From assembly GCA_027730885.1 (NCBI GenBank), contig JAQCHM010000136.1, positions 1 to 8,137 on the forward strand: a stretch of DNA of 8,137 bases. The letters are read 5' to 3'. Source of the DNA: Actinomycetota bacterium. GTDB lineage: Bacteria > Actinomycetota > Acidimicrobiia > Acidimicrobiales > SZUA-35. Shown piece by piece: positions 6,343 to 8,137 of the stretch. The translations under genes were made by a program, and so were the position numbers. The notes beneath the pieces are model-generated. The model was given only the letters and a program-made list of their open reading frames with translations. It was not told the DNA's origin and ran no database searches. Every line of letters begins with the position of its first letter. Position 1 is the stretch's first letter.

Positions 6343-8067
6343 GTGCTCCTCATCGGAGATGGATTACGTTCGCAGGACTGGTTCGGGCGCCCGTTGGAAG
6401 GTTTCGCCTACCGCAGTTGGATGAAGCGGGGCCTACCCGACGACGCCTTCGACGGTCGGCCGATCATCGGCATCGCCACCACCCAGTCGGACCTCACGCC
6501 CTGCAACAGCCACGTCGACGAGATCGCCGAGCACGTCAAGCGGGGCGTGTGGGAGGCGGGCGGCGTACCTCTGGTGTTCCCGACGACGTCACTCGGCGAG
6601 ACCCAGATCCGGCCCACTGCCATGCTGCTCCGGAACCTCATGGCCATGGACGTCGAGGAATCCATCCGGGGCAACCCCATGGACGGAGTGGTTCTGTTGG
6701 GCGGATGCGACAAGACCACGCCGGCCCAGCTGATGGGCGCAGCGTCGGTCGATCTCCCTGCCATCATGGTGTCGGGCGGCCCGATGCTGAACGGCCGTTA
6801 CAAGGGCCGCGAGCTCGGGTCGGGCACCGACGTCTGGAACTTCACCGCCGAGGTCCGGGCCGGCACGATGAGCCTCGAGGAGTTCGGCGAGATCGAGTCG
6901 TGCATGACACGCAGCCGTGGCAGCTGCAACACCATGGGCACGGCCTCCGCCATGGCCTGTATGTCCGAAGCGCTCGGCATCGCCCTCCCCCACAACGGCG
7001 CCATCCCCGCGGCCGACTCGCGCCGGCTTCGCCTGGCCCACCTCGCGGGGCGACGCATCGTCGAGATGGTGCACGAAGGCCTCACCATGTCGCAGGTCTT
7101 GACCCGTTCGAGCTTCGAGAACGCCATCCGCGTCCTCGCTGCCATCGGCGGATCGACCAACGCGGTCGTCCACCTGCTGGCCATCGCGGGCCGCCTCGGG
7201 GTCGAACTGACCCTCGACGACTTCGACCGCTTGACCCGGGAGTCACCGCTCCTGGTGAACCTCCGCCCGTCGGGTGAGCATCTCATGGGGGACTTCTTCT
7301 ACTCCGGTGGCCTTCCCACGGTGCTCCATCATCTCCGCGACATCCTCGACGGCGACGCCGCGACGGTGACCGGCCGCCCGTTCTCGTCCTACGCCGACGC
7401 GGTCGCGGCAGAGACGGCCGACCACGACGTCATCCGCCCGCTGGACAATCCGCTCAAGGCCGAATCGGGGATCGCTGTCCTGCACGGCAACCTGTGTCCG
7501 CGGGGCGCGGTACTCAAACCCAACGCGGCAACGCCCGAACTCATGACTCATCGGGGTCGGGCGGTCGTGTTCGAATCGATCGAGGACTACGACGCTCGCA
7601 TCGACGATCCCGACCTCGACGTCGACGAACACTGCGTTCTGGTGCTCAAGGGTTGCGGTCCGATGGGCTACCCGGGCATGCCCGAGGTCGGCAACTTCGG
7701 CCTCCCGAAGAAGGTCCTCGCCAAGGGCATCCGGGACATGGTCCGGATCTCCGACGCCCGCATGAGCGGCACGGCGTACGGCACCGTGGTCCTCCACACC
7801 GCGCCCGAGGCCGCCGCCGGCGGGCCACTGGCCGTGGTGCGTGACGGCGACATGATCAGCCTCGACGTACCCAACCGGTCGCTGACCCTCGAGGTCTCCG
7901 ACGAGGAGCTGGCACGGAGGCTGAAGCTCTGGGTCCGCCCCGACCCCGAGTACACACGCGGCTACTACCGCCTGTACATCGACACCGTCCTGCAAGCCGA
8001 CCAGGGCTGCGACTTCGACTTCTTGGTCGGCAAGACCACCCGCCCCGTCACCCGCGACATCCACTGA
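6343..8067 (+). CDS. IlvD/Edd family dehydratase, sugar-acid (arabonate/xylonate-like) clade
   Basis: This is a complete 574-residue Fe-S dehydratase that should convert a 2,3-dihydroxy acid to a 2-keto-3-deoxy acid. The three cluster cysteines are visible: Cys54 (TPCNSH), Cys122 (GGCDKTTPAQLMGAA) and Cys195 (GSCNTMGTASAM). Lys124 in CDK is the Mg-site lysine, and Ser475 in RMSGTAYG is the expected catalytic base. Recalled numbering for L-arabinonate dehydratase (Cys59, Cys127, Lys129, Cys200, Ser480) is offset by five throughout, which supports that clade and a [2Fe-2S] cluster over the IlvD amino-acid enzyme. LRSQDWFG near the N-terminus, SGGPMLNG and AIGGSTNAVVHL are also typical. The actual substrate is unknown. 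GTG 6343 is needed to keep the LRSQDWF segment; the next in-frame starts (TTG 6394, ATG 6421) would remove it. No Shine-Dalgarno is seen. It is divergent from the CoA-transferase, 14 bases away. Confidence 0.93.
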   Translation: MLLIGDGLRSQDWFGRPLEGFAYRSWMKRGLPDDAFDGRPIIGIATTQSDLTPCNSHVDEIAEHVKRGVWEAGGVPLVFPTTSLGETQIRPTAMLLRNLMAMDVEESIRGNPMDGVVLLGGCDKTTPAQLMGAASVDLPAIMVSGGPMLNGRYKGRELGSGTDVWNFTAEVRAGTMSLEEFGEIESCMTRSRGSCNTMGTASAMACMSEALGIALPHNGAIPAADSRRLRLAHLAGRRIVEMVHEGLTMSQVLTRSSFENAIRVLAAIGGSTNAVVHLLAIAGRLGVELTLDDFDRLTRESPLLVNLRPSGEHLMGDFFYSGGLPTVLHHLRDILDGDAATVTGRPFSSYADAVAAETADHDVIRPLDNPLKAESGIAVLHGNLCPRGAVLKPNAATPELMTHRGRAVVFESIEDYDARIDDPDLDVDEHCVLVLKGCGPMGYPGMPEVGNFGLPKKVLAKGIRDMVRISDARMSGTAYGTVVLHTAPEAAAGGPLAVVRDGDMISLDVPNRSLTLEVSDEELARRLKLWVRPDPEYTRGYYRLYIDTVLQADQGCDFDFLVGKTTRPVTRDIH

Positions 8068-8080
8068 CGCCCCCCAACCC

Positions 8081-8114
8081 CCGAAATTTGCAGCGAAAAC
8101 CACGCCTGGCGTGG
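8081..8114 (+). repeat. Intergenic repeat element, copy A (direct)
   Basis: CCGAAATTTG, four bases (CAGC), GAAAACCACG, five bases (CCTGG), CGTGG. It shares 28 of 34 bases with the minus strand of 3557-3590, and the three boxes are identical. It starts 13 bases after the dehydratase stop, in a non-coding stretch that reaches the window edge. Confidence 0.7.
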
Positions 8115-8125
8115 TTTTCGCTGCA
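8089..8125 (+). terminator. Perfect 37-base palindrome after the dehydratase gene
   Basis: The left arm TGCAGCGAAAACCACGCC (8089-8106) is exactly complementary in reverse to the right arm GGCGTGGTTTTCGCTGCA (8108-8125) around a single T at 8107. As RNA it would form a long stem of at least 16 pairs. The inner CCACGC/GCGTGG stem followed by TTTT looks like an intrinsic terminator that would work in both directions, because AAAA precedes it. It lies 21 bases after the stop codon. The outer complementary arms are unusual for a simple terminator. Confidence 0.65.
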
Positions 8126-8137
8126 CAGAACGGCGGG

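Noticed and set aside
7243..8103. 286-codon minus-strand frame opposite the dehydratase
   Set aside because: Antisense to conserved dehydratase sequence; its start lies inside the palindromic element.

Overview
The window is high-GC DNA with dense genes, strong G/C bias at third codon positions and frequent GTG starts. It carries families that are abundant in actinobacterial catabolic gene sets: an LLM flavin monooxygenase, a CaiB/BaiF CoA-transferase, an EthD-domain protein and an MCT-like MFS transporter. One promoter looks leaderless. An actinobacterium, perhaps of the Acidimicrobiia, fits best, but that placement is inference and there is no rRNA or marker gene to settle it.

Left part (1-3481, all + strand): the tail of an unidentified gene overlaps the start of a monocarboxylate-type MFS transporter by 4 bases (ATGA). 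A two-domain EthD-like protein follows 58 bases later, then a membrane-anchored M48 zinc metallopeptidase. These may form one transcription unit. A 139-base gap (3482-3620) ends it and holds a hairpin element.

Middle (3621-4826, +): a luciferase-like (LLM) flavin-dependent oxidoreductase. It converges on a leftward pair, an 87-residue very basic hypothetical protein and a CaiB/BaiF CoA-transferase (4852-6328, -), with a 25-base gap that contains an inverted repeat.

Right part (6343-8067, +): an IlvD/Edd dehydratase of the sugar-acid (arabonate/xylonate) clade, transcribed divergently from the CoA-transferase. Only 14 bases separate the two start codons. The CoA-transferase has a TAGGCT -10 box placed exactly for a leaderless GTG transcript.

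Taken together the genes suggest uptake and breakdown of an organic or sugar acid: transporter, dehydratase, CoA activation and flavin oxygenation. No substrate can be named, and the M48 protease is probably unrelated.

The least expected signal is a two-copy intergenic element, at 3557-3590 (inverted) and 8081-8114 (direct). Each copy has a CCGAAATTTG box four bases from GAAAACCACG-N5-CGTGG, which folds into a hairpin. The copy at the right end extends into a 37-base perfect palindrome. No CRISPR array, tRNA, rRNA, insertion sequence or clear defence system is visible, and no gene-free stretch exceeds 300 bases.
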